16,086 nt of DNA from a bacterium (lineage in GTDB: Bacteria; Thermosulfidibacterota; Thermosulfidibacteria; Thermosulfidibacterales; JALWSI01): positions 1 to 16,086 of the forward strand of contig JALWSI010000171.1 of assembly GCA_027080315.1 (NCBI GenBank), in the 5' to 3' direction. Under the pieces are notes generated by a model. It made no database searches, was not told where the DNA came from, and was given only the letters and a program-made list of their open reading frames with translations. This document shows, piece after piece, positions 1-8,738 of the stretch. A program made the position numbers and the translations under genes. Each line of letters opens with the position of its first letter. Within the stretch, counting starts at the first letter, position 1.

Positions 1-385
1 CCACCATAAACCGGTGAAAGCTGTCCTGAAGGTGGTCAAGAAGGGCCCATTGGGAGTTAATCTCGTACTCAAGGTCTCTGAGCTCCGGGTAGTCATCAAA
101 GGCCTTAAGAACGCAAATTGGACACTGAGAGGCATTGGTGCCATTCAGAGCTGATGCATTGCCCACTGGCAAAAGGGGTGCTTCTCCCGTGAGGTTTCCA
201 GATGGTTTAACCAGAGCCTCTGGGGGAATGAGGGGAAGGCCCTCAGCCTTCTTTATCACCACCTTGGCAGTTGCATTTGCCCGTTTCTCTCTAAGATTGC
301 CCTTGTGATGGGCGGCACAACCCCAGTTAAGGATAGCAGCACTAACGAGAGCGGCGAAAAGAAGAGTCTTTCCCAAACCTCCCAT
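1..385 (-). CDS. Putative lipoprotein, 3' end outside window
   Basis: An open frame of 128 codons starts at an ATG at 385 and runs off the left edge without a stop. The N-terminus looks like a lipoprotein signal: Lys6, a hydrophobic stretch at residues 8-19, then NWGC with Cys23 as the probable lipidated residue. The lipobox is not canonical because position -3 is Asn. The rest is hydrophilic, with a CPIC pair at residues 88-91 and five Asn-X-Ser/Thr triplets between residues 37 and 86. No family is recognised and no function can be given. It begins 5 bases after the agmatinase stop, so it is probably the ninth gene of the leftward operon. The ribosome-binding site is poor, and an in-frame TTG slightly upstream cannot be excluded as the start. 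An outer-membrane or inner-membrane anchored location is inferred from the signal alone. Confidence 0.6.
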   Translation of the reverse strand, partial: MGGLGKTLLFAALVSAAILNWGCAAHHKGNLREKRANATAKVVIKKAEGLPLIPPEALVKPSGNLTGEAPLLPVGNASALNGTNASQCPICVLKAFDDYPELRDLEYEINSQWALLDHLQDSFHRFMV

Positions 386-390
386 GGGTC

Positions 391-1242
391 TCAACTCGCC
401 TTCATCCCCATAATCAGAAGAAGCTCTCTAACCGCCTTTGCAGCAAGAAGGGAAGAGGCCCCTGTGGGATCGCAGGGGGGCGAAAGCTCAACCACATCAC
501 AGCCCACAAGGTTGAGTTTGGAGACCAAGGATATCGCCTCAAAAAGCTCCTGGGAGGTTATACCCCCGGGCTCCGGAGCCCCCGTGCCAGGGAGAAATCC
601 TGGATCAACCACATCAAGGTCAAGAGAGAGATAACAGGGACGGTCTCCTATCCTTTCAAGCACAAGGGGAAACTCTTTCAGGCCAAAGGGAGCCCCAGGC
701 TGTATCTCTCTGGCCCGGGCAAACTCATCGCGGGTTCCAGAGCGTATGCCCACCTGAAAGAGCGATTCTGGCTGAAGCAGATTATGCACATGGTACATAA
801 CCGTGGCATGGGAGAGTTTTTCTCCTTCGTAATCGCTGCGAAGGTCAAGGTGCGCATCTAACTGAAGCACCACAAGGTTGGGCCAGCGCTTAACAAGAGC
901 GGATACCACTGGTAGGGTGAGGAGATGCTCACCCCCCATAATAACCATCCGATTGTCGTCGCAGGAGTAGAGGGAAGCAACAGCCTCCTCAACCATCCTC
1001 AAAGAGCGGCTAAGCCCCCCGGGAGGAAGCGGTAGATCCCCCAGATCTCCAATAGAAAAGTCCTCAAGATCTGCGTCAAGCATGGGGCTATAGCTCTCTA
1101 ATGCCTCTGAATAGAAGCGGATAGAGTGGGGACCAAACCTGGTGCCGGCTCTGAAAGAGGTGGTGCAGTCCAAAGGCACCCCCAGAAGATTAACCCTTTG
1201 GAGAGAATCTAAGCTGCCATCCACCGTTGAGAGAAACCTCAC
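391..1242 (-). CDS. speB: Agmatinase (ureohydrolase family)
   Basis: Binuclear-manganese ureohydrolase of 283 residues, expected to hydrolyse agmatine to putrescine and urea in polyamine synthesis. The metal ligands of the arginase/agmatinase family are all visible: GGEH with His106, DAHLD with Asp129, His131 and Asp133, and SLDLDVVDP with Asp208 and Asp210. SHATVM at 144-149 is closer to agmatinases than to arginases or formiminoglutamases. The start is GTG at 1242, overlapping the stop of the preceding gene by 4 bases, with a strong GGAGGT at 1249-1254 six bases upstream. Arginine decarboxylase, which would supply agmatine, is not in the window, so the substrate is a family-based assignment. 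Other ureohydrolase substrates (guanidinobutyrate, guanidine) remain possible. Confidence 0.85.
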   Translation of the reverse strand: MRFLSTVDGSLDSLQRVNLLGVPLDCTTSFRAGTRFGPHSIRFYSEALESYSPMLDADLEDFSIGDLGDLPLPPGGLSRSLRMVEEAVASLYSCDDNRMVIMGGEHLLTLPVVSALVKRWPNLVVLQLDAHLDLRSDYEGEKLSHATVMYHVHNLLQPESLFQVGIRSGTRDEFARAREIQPGAPFGLKEFPLVLERIGDRPCYLSLDLDVVDPGFLPGTGAPEPGGITSQELFEAISLVSKLNLVGCDVVELSPPCDPTGASSLLAAKAVRELLLIMGMKAS

Positions 1243-2504
1243 TCCTTCACCTCCTCAAGCACCTTAAGCCTCAAACGGGTTATCCGGGTACCTTCAACAC
1301 CTTCAACTGTGAGCTTTACGTTTCCCACCACCACCTCGTCCCCTGGCTCAGGCAGGTGCCCCACCATGTGAAACACAAGACCTCCAACGGTGTCTATCTC
1401 ATCAAAGGGAAATAGAGACTCCTCTTTCAGGTGGGGAAACCTGAGCAGAAACTCGTCTATGTCCATAAGGGGTGAGATGGAGAAAGAGCCATCTGAGAGC
1501 TCTATGAAGTCGTCTTTGTCCTCCTCTTCATACTCATCGGCGAGCCTTCCAACAATCTCTTCAAGTATGTCTTCAAGGGTGACAAGACCCTCTATGCCTC
1601 CGTACTCGTCCACCACTATCGCCATGTGCTTCTTGTTTTTCTGGAACTCTTTGAGCAGATCGGTAATGGGCTTGCTCTCTGGCACAATGTAGAGCTCTCT
1701 CATCACATCCTTCAAATGTTCTATCTTTGATATTCCAAAGGGAATACCCACAATATCCTTAAGATACAGAAGTCCAACAAGCCTCTCCTTGCTCTCTTCG
1801 TACAGGGGAACCGCCCTGAAACTAATCCCTTTCAACTGCCTGTAAGCCTCCAAAGGAGGGGTGTTAACATCTATGGCCACCATCTCAGCTGCAGGGGTCA
1901 TCACCTCATCCACAGTGGTGTCGGTAAACTCAAAGACGTTGTGAATCATCTGTCTTTCTTCCTTCTCAATTCCTCCCTCTCTGGCCCCCACATCAACCAA
2001 TACCTTTATGTCCTGCTCCATTATGCTTCCGCTCTCCCTCTTTGAGGAAACAACCCCTGCTATGGCGGAGAGAAGCCATCTGAAGGGCCAGATGAAGAGG
2101 TAAAAGGCGCGCAAGGGCACAGAGACCGTTAGGGCCCATTGAAGAGGGTACCTTATGGCCAAAGACTTTGGAAACATCTCTCCATAAAAGACCAGCACAA
2201 GGGTCATCACCGCCACAGCCACCCCTATGTACCTGTCTCCCCACAGCTTCATGGCAACCGAGGCAGCAGTGGCTGAAGCCGCAACATTCACTATCTCGTT
2301 GCCAATAAGCACCGTGCTAAGCAACCCCTCCCTGTCAGAGAGGAGGGATCTTAGCACCCTGGCCCTGAGCCCCTTTCTCTCCTCAAGCTCCGCTCTGTGA
2401 AGGGAGGTTAGGGAGAACAAGGCCGTCTCACTCCCTGAGAACATAGCCGAAAGGGTTAAAAGCACGGGTAAGAGAAGGGCCCTACCAAGCAGCTCAGAGT
2501 CCAT
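1239..2504 (-). CDS. CorC/HlyC-type CBS membrane protein (CNNM family)
   Basis: Protein of 421 residues with the three-part build of the CNNM/CorC (HlyC-CorC) family. A transmembrane DUF21/CNNM domain covers about residues 1-155, with SGSETALFS near the N-terminus and EMFPKSLA at 109-116. A pair of CBS domains spans about 195-320, ending in the typical VVDEYGG and GLVTLEDILEEIVG segments at 297-319. A CorC_HlyC domain at about 330-415 includes VGGLVFHMVGHLP. Bacterial relatives act in magnesium or cobalt export or homeostasis; the old name hemolysin is misleading. The CBS pair probably binds adenine nucleotides and Mg2+. The start is ATG at 2504, two bases after the potassium-channel stop codon ends, with a weak GGTGGG upstream. 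Its place beside a K+ transporter suggests a shared cation-homeostasis role, which is inference. Confidence 0.85.
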   Translation of the reverse strand: MDSELLGRALLLPVLLTLSAMFSGSETALFSLTSLHRAELEERKGLRARVLRSLLSDREGLLSTVLIGNEIVNVAASATAASVAMKLWGDRYIGVAVAVMTLVLVFYGEMFPKSLAIRYPLQWALTVSVPLRAFYLFIWPFRWLLSAIAGVVSSKRESGSIMEQDIKVLVDVGAREGGIEKEERQMIHNVFEFTDTTVDEVMTPAAEMVAIDVNTPPLEAYRQLKGISFRAVPLYEESKERLVGLLYLKDIVGIPFGISKIEHLKDVMRELYIVPESKPITDLLKEFQKNKKHMAIVVDEYGGIEGLVTLEDILEEIVGRLADEYEEEDKDDFIELSDGSFSISPLMDIDEFLLRFPHLKEESLFPFDEIDTVGGLVFHMVGHLPEPGDEVVVGNVKLTVEGVEGTRITRLRLKVLEEVKE

Positions 2505-2505
2505 T

Positions 2506-3861
2506 TTAGCCCACCATCACATTGGCTTCTGGGTACCTTATCTCTGGAGGCGGCGCCCCTGCCTGGGCCAAGGCAAGCACAATGGTCAATGGCCCCACCC
2601 TGCCAGCCAGCATCAGAATGCTCAACAACACCTTTGAAGCAGGGGAGAGCATGGGGGTTATCCCAGTGGAAAGGCCCACGGTGCCAAAGGCAGAAACCAC
2701 CTCAAAGAAGACCTGGGTTATTGAGAACCGGGGATCAATCTCAAGAAGCAGAAGGGTGTAAACCACCACAAGGCATAGAGAGAGAAAGAAGATCGCAAAG
2801 GCCTTTGAGATCACCTTTGAGGGAATGGTTCTCTTCATGAGCACCGTATGGCTGCTCTCCTTTATTGTGGCCCAGATGGAAGAGATAACCACCACAAAGG
2901 TTGTTGTCTTTATGCCGCCACCGGTACCTCCTGGTGACGCCCCGATAAACATGGCCAAGGTGAGTAGGATTAGTGTTGGCTCTCGCAACCGGTTTATGGG
3001 AACCGTATTGAACCCAGCTGTTCTTGGGGTGACAGACTGGAAGAGCACCGCCCAGAATCTCTCATTCCAGGTGAGATGAGCAAGTATGCCATGTCTCTCA
3101 AAGAAAAGGATGAGCAAAGCCACGGATATTATGAGAAAGAGGGTTGCCCTTATCACTATGCGGGTATGGAAAGAGAGGTTCACCCTCTCCTCACCATGAC
3201 CCGAACGCCAGAAGCCTCTCCAAAGCTGGTGCAACACCGGAAACCCTATACCGCCCATCACTATGAGCATCATCACCGTGAAGTTTACCAAAGGATCGCC
3301 CACAAACCTTGAAAGGCTGTCTGAAAAGAGACCAAAACCGGCATTACAAAAGGCCGAGATGGAATGGAAAACCGCATAATAGGGCGCTCTGCTCCAACCC
3401 ACCTCCTGGGCCATGGATGGAAGCAACAGCATCGCTCCAATAGCCTCAAAGAGCATGGTGAAGAGAAAGATGTTTCGTATGAGCTGAAAGAGGCTTTCAG
3501 TGTCGTAGTAGTTCAATGCGTCTTGAATCAGCATCCTCTCCCTCAAAGAGAACCTCTTTTTACCCCCCAGAGAGAGGAAGAAGGTAGAGAAGGTCATTAT
3601 TCCCAATCCCCCAAGCTGGATAAGGATTAGGATCACCACCTGGCCTGCAAAGGAGAAACGGGATCCGGTGTCAACCACAACAAGCCCCGTAACGCAGACG
3701 GCAGAGGTGGCTGTAAATAAAGCGTTTATGAAACCGACGGATTGACCGTTAGAAGAGGCCCAAGGCATTGTGAGGCAGATCGCCCCAATGAGAATGGCCC
3801 CCACAAAGCTACCCACTATGGCCCGGGGAGGGGAGAAGATGGTCTGAGATATATCCATCAC
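2506..3861 (-). CDS. ktrB: TrkH/KtrB-type potassium transporter subunit
   Basis: Integral membrane K+ translocation subunit of 450 or 451 residues, about the length of KtrB. The four pore loops typical of the superfamily are visible with their filter glycines: TSAVCVTGL (Gly59), NAGFG (Gly175), RTAGFN (Gly283) and GTVGLS (Gly396). The intramembrane gating loop GASPGGTGGGIKTTT lies at 307-321 and the conserved Arg of LAGRVGPLT at 421. Translation could start at GTG 3861, immediately after the nrdR stop, or at the ATG at 3858; neither has a well-spaced ribosome-binding site. A cytoplasmic RCK partner (KtrA/TrkA) normally forms a ring beneath this protein, but no such gene lies next to it. The partner must be encoded elsewhere, or the subunit works alone. 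Confidence 0.88.
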   Translation of the reverse strand: MMDISQTIFSPPRAIVGSFVGAILIGAICLTMPWASSNGQSVGFINALFTATSAVCVTGLVVVDTGSRFSFAGQVVILILIQLGGLGIMTFSTFFLSLGGKKRFSLRERMLIQDALNYYDTESLFQLIRNIFLFTMLFEAIGAMLLLPSMAQEVGWSRAPYYAVFHSISAFCNAGFGLFSDSLSRFVGDPLVNFTVMMLIVMGGIGFPVLHQLWRGFWRSGHGEERVNLSFHTRIVIRATLFLIISVALLILFFERHGILAHLTWNERFWAVLFQSVTPRTAGFNTVPINRLREPTLILLTLAMFIGASPGGTGGGIKTTTFVVVISSIWATIKESSHTVLMKRTIPSKVISKAFAIFFLSLCLVVVYTLLLLEIDPRFSITQVFFEVVSAFGTVGLSTGITPMLSPASKVLLSILMLAGRVGPLTIVLALAQAGAPPPEIRYPEANVMVG

Positions 3862-4335
3862 CTACTTTACGTGGTGTCTCAATTCGGGAGGCAACAGCTC
3901 TCTCAGCTCTCTCAAGAAATCGGTTACGTCTTTGAACTGTCTGTAAACCGAGGCAAATCTAACGTATGCAACCTCGTCAGTATCCCTGAGCATGGCGATC
4001 ACAAACTCCCCTATCTGTTGAGAAGAGACCTCTGGCTCACCTAAGGAGACAATCATCCTCTCAATCTGGTTCACCATGTCTTCCTGCTCTTCCACACTCA
4101 CAGGTCTCTTCTCAAAGGCCTTCCGTATGCCTGAGAGCAGCTTCTCTCTCAAGTAAGGCTCTCTACGCCCATCCTTCTTGATCACCATGGGCATGCTTTC
4201 TTCTATCCTCTCGTGGGTTGTGTAGCGCTTTCCACAAGAGAGGCACTCTCTCCTCCTGCGCACCACGAGCCCATCCTTGCTCATGCGCGAGTCAATCACC
4301 TTGTCCTCAAGACTGTGACAGAAAGGACACCTCAT
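3862..4335 (-). CDS. nrdR: Transcriptional repressor NrdR
   Basis: 157-residue regulator of ribonucleotide reductase genes. The N-terminal zinc ribbon has Cys3, Cys6, Cys31 and Cys34 in the characteristic MRCPFC and [12 protein letters not shown] segments, with a basic run RRRR between them that contacts DNA in the family. An ATP-cone domain follows at about residues 49-139, including [10 protein letters not shown] and the [11 protein letters not shown] segment. In the family the ATP-cone reads the ATP/dATP ratio and controls oligomerisation and DNA binding. The ATG at 4335 overlaps the dCMP deaminase stop in an ATGA junction. No ribonucleotide reductase gene and no convincing NrdR box is visible here, so its targets lie elsewhere. 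Co-transcription with dCMP deaminase fits deoxynucleotide balance. Confidence 0.96.
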   Translation of the reverse strand: MRCPFCHSLEDKVIDSRMSKDGLVVRRRRECLSCGKRYTTHERIEESMPMVIKKDGRREPYLREKLLSGIRKAFEKRPVSVEEQEDMVNQIERMIVSLGEPEVSSQQIGEFVIAMLRDTDEVAYVRFASVYRQFKDVTDFLRELRELLPPELRHHVK

Positions 4336-4820
4336 ACTCCAATCTCTCCTTCCGGCATGGGCATCTGCTCTATCTCCACCTCTGCCTCCTTCAGCATCTC
4401 CATAGAGAGGGGATCGGGATACCCCTCTAAGTAGTAGATGGCCTTAACCCCCGCGTTTATCAGCATCTTGGTACAGATGATACAGGGAAAGGTGGTTGAA
4501 TAGAGCACCGCCCCCTTTATGGAGACCCCAAAGAGGGCGGCTTGAATAATGGCGTTCTGCTCTGCGTGGAGCCCCCTGCATATCTCGTGGCGCTCCCCCG
4601 AGGGGATCCCCAGCTCTCTTCTCAGGCAACCCCTCTCGGAACAGTGGATAATACCACTTGGGGGGCCATTGTAGCCAGTTGAGAGAATCCTCTTGTCCCT
4701 CACAAGCACCGCTCCCACCTTTCTCCTGAGGCAGGTGGAGCGTGTGGCCACCATCCTGGCAATGGTGAGAAAGTAATCATCCCAAGAGGGACGGTCTTTC
4801 TCATCCAGAGAAGGTTCCAC
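4332..4820 (-). CDS. dCMP deaminase (ComEB-like)
   Basis: Zinc-dependent deoxycytidylate deaminase of 162 residues, converting dCMP to dUMP, the substrate of thymidylate synthase. The catalytic signature is intact: HAE at 85-87 and PCIIC with Cys113 and Cys116 as zinc ligands and Glu87 as proton shuttle. Extra Cys and His residues between 60 and 85 resemble the second zinc site of T4-type dCMP deaminases. The family is often labelled ComEB because of a Bacillus competence operon; nothing here points to DNA uptake. The start is GTG at 4820, with GGAGGT about 9 bases upstream inside the end of glyA and a 2-base gap after the glyA stop. It overlaps nrdR by 4 bases, linking pyrimidine deoxynucleotide synthesis with its regulator. 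Confidence 0.92.
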   Translation of the reverse strand: MEPSLDEKDRPSWDDYFLTIARMVATRSTCLRRKVGAVLVRDKRILSTGYNGPPSGIIHCSERGCLRRELGIPSGERHEICRGLHAEQNAIIQAALFGVSIKGAVLYSTTFPCIICTKMLINAGVKAIYYLEGYPDPLSMEMLKEAEVEIEQMPMPEGEIGV

Positions 4821-4822
4821 CC

Positions 4823-6085
4823 TCAGGGCACCTCCTCGTTGAGGATCTCAGGATAAAGTGGGAACTTAGTGCAGAGCTCTTCAACCTCTCTTCTCACCTG
4901 GGCAATAACCTGTTGGTCGTCTCTATTCTCAATAACCTTGGTTATCATCTCGCCTATCTGCTCCATCTCTGACCTGCCCATGCCCCTGGTGGTGATTGCC
5001 GGAGTGCCAATGCGAATACCACTGGCCACAAAAGGCTTCTCTGGATCAAATGGAATCATATTCTTGTTAACGGTAATTCCCGCCTTCTCCAAGGCGGCCT
5101 CAGCATCCTTTCCGGTTACAGACTTATTCCTCAAGTCAACCAGCATCAAGTGGTTGTCGGTTCCTCCAGAAACCAGTCTGAATCCGTTCTTCACCAGGGT
5201 GTTGGCCATTGTCGCGGCGTTATCAATAATGGCCTTCTGGTACTCTTTGAACTGAGGGGTCAACGCCTCTTTAAAGGCAACCGCCTTTGCCGCAATCACG
5301 TGCATTAAGGGACCGCCCTGTATACCAGGAAAGACGGTCTTATCAATGAGTTGGGCAAACTCCTCGTGGCACATGATCATGCCTCCACGGGGCCCTCTAA
5401 GGGTCTTGTGTGTGGTGGTTGTGACAAAGTGACAATGAGGGAAAGGGGAAGGATGAAGCCCTGCTGCCACTAAGCCTGCAATATGAGCGATGTCCGCCAT
5501 GAGCAGTGCGCCGCACTTATCGGCAATGGCTCTAAACCTCTCAAAGTCTATAACCCTGGGATACGCACTGGCCCCCACCACAATCAGTTTGGGTCTCTCC
5601 TTGAGGGCTATCTCTTCAACCTCGTCATAGTTGATGGTTTCCGTCTCTCTATCCACCCCGTAAAAGACCACATTATACATCTTGCCCGAGAAGTTCACAG
5701 CGGCACCGTGGGAGAGGTGCCCTCCATGGGCAAGGTTCATGGCCAGCATGGTGTCTCCGGGCTGAAGCACTGCAAAATAGACCGCCATGTTGGCCTGGGT
5801 GCCAGAATGAGGCTGAACGTTCACATGTTCGCACCCAAAGATCTCTTTGGCCCTCTCACGGGCCAGTTCCTCCGCCACATCCACAAACCCGCAACCGCCG
5901 TAGTACCGCTTGGCAGGGTACCCTTCGGCGTACTTGTTGGTCATTACACATCCCTGGGCCTGAAGCACTGCAAGGCTTGCAAAGTTCTCCGAAGCAATAA
6001 GCTCCAAGGTGAAGGCCTGTCTCTTCACCTCGCTCAGGATCGCCTCTGCAAGCCCCCTGTCACAGTTCCAGATATGCTCCATCAT
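4823..6085 (-). CDS. glyA: Serine hydroxymethyltransferase
   Basis: PLP enzyme interconverting serine and glycine while charging tetrahydrofolate with a one-carbon unit for thymidylate, purine and methionine synthesis. Starting at the ATG at 6085 gives 420 residues, the usual length. The PLP lysine is Lys227 in [14 protein letters not shown]. Other family landmarks are LIASENF at 29-35, the KYAEGYP segment at 51-57, HSGTQAN at 93-99 and [10 protein letters not shown] at 196-205. This start is preferred to an open extension up to 6154. AAGGAGAG lies 9 bases before the ATG, the extension has no family similarity, and it would overlap rpiB by 65 bases. It begins 4 bases after the rpiB stop and ends 2 bases before the dCMP deaminase, so translation is probably coupled along this part of the operon. 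Confidence 0.96.
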   Translation of the reverse strand: MMEHIWNCDRGLAEAILSEVKRQAFTLELIASENFASLAVLQAQGCVMTNKYAEGYPAKRYYGGCGFVDVAEELARERAKEIFGCEHVNVQPHSGTQANMAVYFAVLQPGDTMLAMNLAHGGHLSHGAAVNFSGKMYNVVFYGVDRETETINYDEVEEIALKERPKLIVVGASAYPRVIDFERFRAIADKCGALLMADIAHIAGLVAAGLHPSPFPHCHFVTTTTHKTLRGPRGGMIMCHEEFAQLIDKTVFPGIQGGPLMHVIAAKAVAFKEALTPQFKEYQKAIIDNAATMANTLVKNGFRLVSGGTDNHLMLVDLRNKSVTGKDAEAALEKAGITVNKNMIPFDPEKPFVASGIRIGTPAITTRGMGRSEMEQIGEMITKVIENRDDQQVIAQVRREVEELCTKFPLYPEILNEEVP

Positions 6086-6089
6086 GAGC

Positions 6090-6545
6090 CTACTCTCCTT
6101 TCCTGCTGTTCCACTCAATAAGGGTGAGACGGCGCTGATGGCGCCCTCCCTCAAAAGGGGTGTTTAGCCACACCTCAAGCAGGTGCTTCGCCACCTCTTC
6201 TCCAATCACCCTGCCCCCCATAACCAGAAGGTTGGCATCGTTATGGCGTCGGCTCATCTCTGCAGTGTAGGCGTCATGGCAGAGGGCAGCTCTTATTCCC
6301 CTGAACCTGTTTGCCGCAATAGACGCCCCTATGCCAGTACCGCACATGAGCACTCCCCTTGAGATATGGCCATCAAGAATCCCTTTGCAGATAGCAGCGG
6401 CATAATCGGGATAGTCAACAGAGTTGGTGCTGTTGGTGCCGTAATCCATAACCGTGTATCCCAAAGACTCCAAATGCTCCTTCACCGCCTCTTTCAAACA
6501 AAAGCCTCCGTGGTCAGAGGCCACTCCTATAAGCTCAAACGCCAC
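6090..6545 (-). CDS. rpiB: Ribose-5-phosphate isomerase B
   Basis: 151-residue RpiB/LacAB-family sugar-phosphate isomerase, interconverting ribulose 5-phosphate and ribose 5-phosphate in the non-oxidative pentose phosphate pathway and supplying ribose for nucleotides. The family residues are in place: ASDHGG with Asp11 and His12, the catalytic Cys68 in CGTGIG followed by Thr70, and SRRHNDAN with His101 and Asp103. The start is GTG at 6545, preceded by AAGGGGG at a spacing of about 5 bases. The gene lies 18 bases after glnB and 4 bases before glyA. The order rpiB, glyA, dCMP deaminase, nrdR is a familiar deltaproteobacterial arrangement in which riboflavin genes often follow; here a potassium channel follows instead. 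Confidence 0.95.
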   Translation of the reverse strand: MAFELIGVASDHGGFCLKEAVKEHLESLGYTVMDYGTNSTNSVDYPDYAAAICKGILDGHISRGVLMCGTGIGASIAANRFRGIRAALCHDAYTAEMSRRHNDANLLVMGGRVIGEEVAKHLLEVWLNTPFEGGRHQRRLTLIEWNSRKGE

Positions 6546-6563
6546 TTCAACCCCCTTAATGCC

Positions 6564-7000
<437 letters not shown>

Positions 7001-7007
7001 GAAGAGC

Positions 7008-8738
7008 ATGAGCATAATAGAAGAGGCCTTACAGAGAAAAGCCGAAGAGGAGAGAGAGAAGAACGGTCAAGAAGGGCAAGGTGTTGCCCCTCCTCCGGTT
7101 AGGCCTCCCCGAAAACCCGAAGAGAAGAGAGGTCCCCTGTTTTGGATTCTTGTGGTGCTTTTGGTGATCTCTGTGGGTATTGTGAGTGGTCTCGCCTCGT
7201 ATCTCTACATCTTTGGTGGCAGCCTTAGCGACCTCGCCTACCTGCTTCCTGTCTCACGAGAAGAGCAGGTGGCGCCCCCTAAGCCCTTCTCTCCACCAAA
7301 GGCTAAGGGGAAGGAAGAGATCCCACCAGCAGAGCCCAAGCATGAAGAGGCCATGGCCAAGAACGAAGCAGGAGAAAAAGAAGAAGAGAAAGAGCCTGGA
7401 ATTGTCCCACCTCCCCAAGAGCTGAAGTCTCCATGGAGGGTGTTGACCTCTCAGGAAAAGGGAGCTGAAGCCTCAGAAAAAGCCCCCAAAGAGGCATCTC
7501 AGGCTATTACGCAAAAAGGGGAGAAAAAGGAGCTACGGAGAAACCTGAAAGTGGCCCTTCAGAACCTCAACCGCATGGGTATCCCCCTTGCCAATCCCAT
7601 GATGGAAGCACCCAACACCATGGAACAGCCCAAAAAGATGATGGCTCAAAAGGCTCAACAGCCTGTAGTAAAAACTGCACCATCCCCTTCTCCAAAGATG
7701 GCATCAGGAATGGCAAAAACGGTAAATGAGAAGCCGCAAAAGCATCTCGCCCCCAAACCCAATCTCCCAGCCATGGTATCAGCAAAGAAAGCCTCTCCTC
7801 CTATCTCCGGCAGTGAAGTGGAAAAGCATAACATCCCTAAATCTCTCACCACCGTTCAAAAGAGAGTAGAAGCATCCCAGAAGGCCATTGTGGCAGCAAA
7901 AGAAACACCCCCAGAGTCTCAAAAAAGGGAGATGAAGACAGAAAAAGATACAAAACCCCAACAGCCGAGCCCCCCACCTCTGAGAGAAGAGGCGGAAAGC
8001 AAGATTGAGGTATCCACACACAAGGCACCTGAGCATCCCTATTACCAGGAAGAGAAGGTGGAAGAGGTGGCACCGGGAACCATGGAGTTTCAAAAGGCCC
8101 AAAAGCCCAATCCCAAAGAGGTGGTGAAAAGATACCTCAGGCTCGCAATAGACTTCCAGGAGAAGGGGGACGACACCCACGCCATAAGGCTTTACAAAAA
8201 GGTCCTTGAGAAGGAACCAAACTGCGTGGAGGCACTGAACAACCTCGCCTCAATCTACCTGAAGAAGGGCATGATCTGGCGGGCAGAGCCTTTGATCAAC
8301 AAGGCCTTTGCCTTTGCCCCCCACAAGGTGGAGGTGATAACCAACAAGGCCTATATTGAGTTCAAAAAAGGACACTACTTCTTAGCGGAAGGCCTTTGGC
8401 ATCAGGCACTTAACTACAACTCCTCATACGTGCCAGCCATGCTGGGCCTGGGCACCCTCTACCTTGCAGAAGGATGCCCCACAGATGCCCAGAGGATTCT
8501 GTCTCAGGCCTTAGAGCTTGAACCCAACAACCCCAAGGTTATCTACAACCTCGCCTTAGCCATGGACAGATGCGAGCGATACGAAGAGGCCATCTCCCTC
8601 TACCAAGAGCTGCTCAATCATCACCAGTCCATGCCCCAGCAGGTGATATCCAAGGTGGTGGCACGCCTCTACGAGCTTCAGAAGAGCCGTGAAGGAACAG
8701 GCATAAAGGCCATGAAGAGAGAGAAGGGAACCTGGTAA
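7008..8738 (+). CDS. Membrane-anchored TPR protein, MshN/GspB-like
   Basis: 576-residue protein with three regions. The N-terminus begins with a cytoplasmic SIIEEALQRKAEEE segment, recalling the start of MshN and GspB accessory proteins, followed by one transmembrane helix at about residues 43-69. A Pro/Lys/Ala/Glu-rich low-complexity linker spans about 85-365. About five tetratricopeptide repeats follow at about 370-545, with typical EALNNLASIYLKKG and VIYNLALAMDRCERYEEAI helices. The layout implies an inner-membrane anchor with a long spacer carrying a periplasmic TPR platform. The start at 7008 is supported by AAGGA 5 bases upstream and the family-like N-terminus; the open frame further left is antisense to glnB and rpiB. 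It is followed without a gap by the assembly ATPase, which supports a role in type IV pilus, MSHA-type or type II secretion assembly. The exact function is not established. Confidence 0.75.
   Translation: MSIIEEALQRKAEEEREKNGQEGQGVAPPPVRPPRKPEEKRGPLFWILVVLLVISVGIVSGLASYLYIFGGSLSDLAYLLPVSREEQVAPPKPFSPPKAKGKEEIPPAEPKHEEAMAKNEAGEKEEEKEPGIVPPPQELKSPWRVLTSQEKGAEASEKAPKEASQAITQKGEKKELRRNLKVALQNLNRMGIPLANPMMEAPNTMEQPKKMMAQKAQQPVVKTAPSPSPKMASGMAKTVNEKPQKHLAPKPNLPAMVSAKKASPPISGSEVEKHNIPKSLTTVQKRVEASQKAIVAAKETPPESQKREMKTEKDTKPQQPSPPPLREEAESKIEVSTHKAPEHPYYQEEKVEEVAPGTMEFQKAQKPNPKEVVKRYLRLAIDFQEKGDDTHAIRLYKKVLEKEPNCVEALNNLASIYLKKGMIWRAEPLINKAFAFAPHKVEVITNKAYIEFKKGHYFLAEGLWHQALNYNSSYVPAMLGLGTLYLAEGCPTDAQRILSQALELEPNNPKVIYNLALAMDRCERYEEAISLYQELLNHHQSMPQQVISKVVARLYELQKSREGTGIKAMKREKGTW

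Noticed and set aside
5483-6121. 212-codon open frame antisense to glyA
   Set aside because: It lies opposite an unmistakable glyA and its translation shows no recognisable domain; it is a composition shadow.
6086-6154. N-terminal extension of glyA
   Set aside because: It would overlap rpiB by 65 bases and lengthen the enzyme beyond family size; AAGGAGAG is correctly spaced from ATG 6085.
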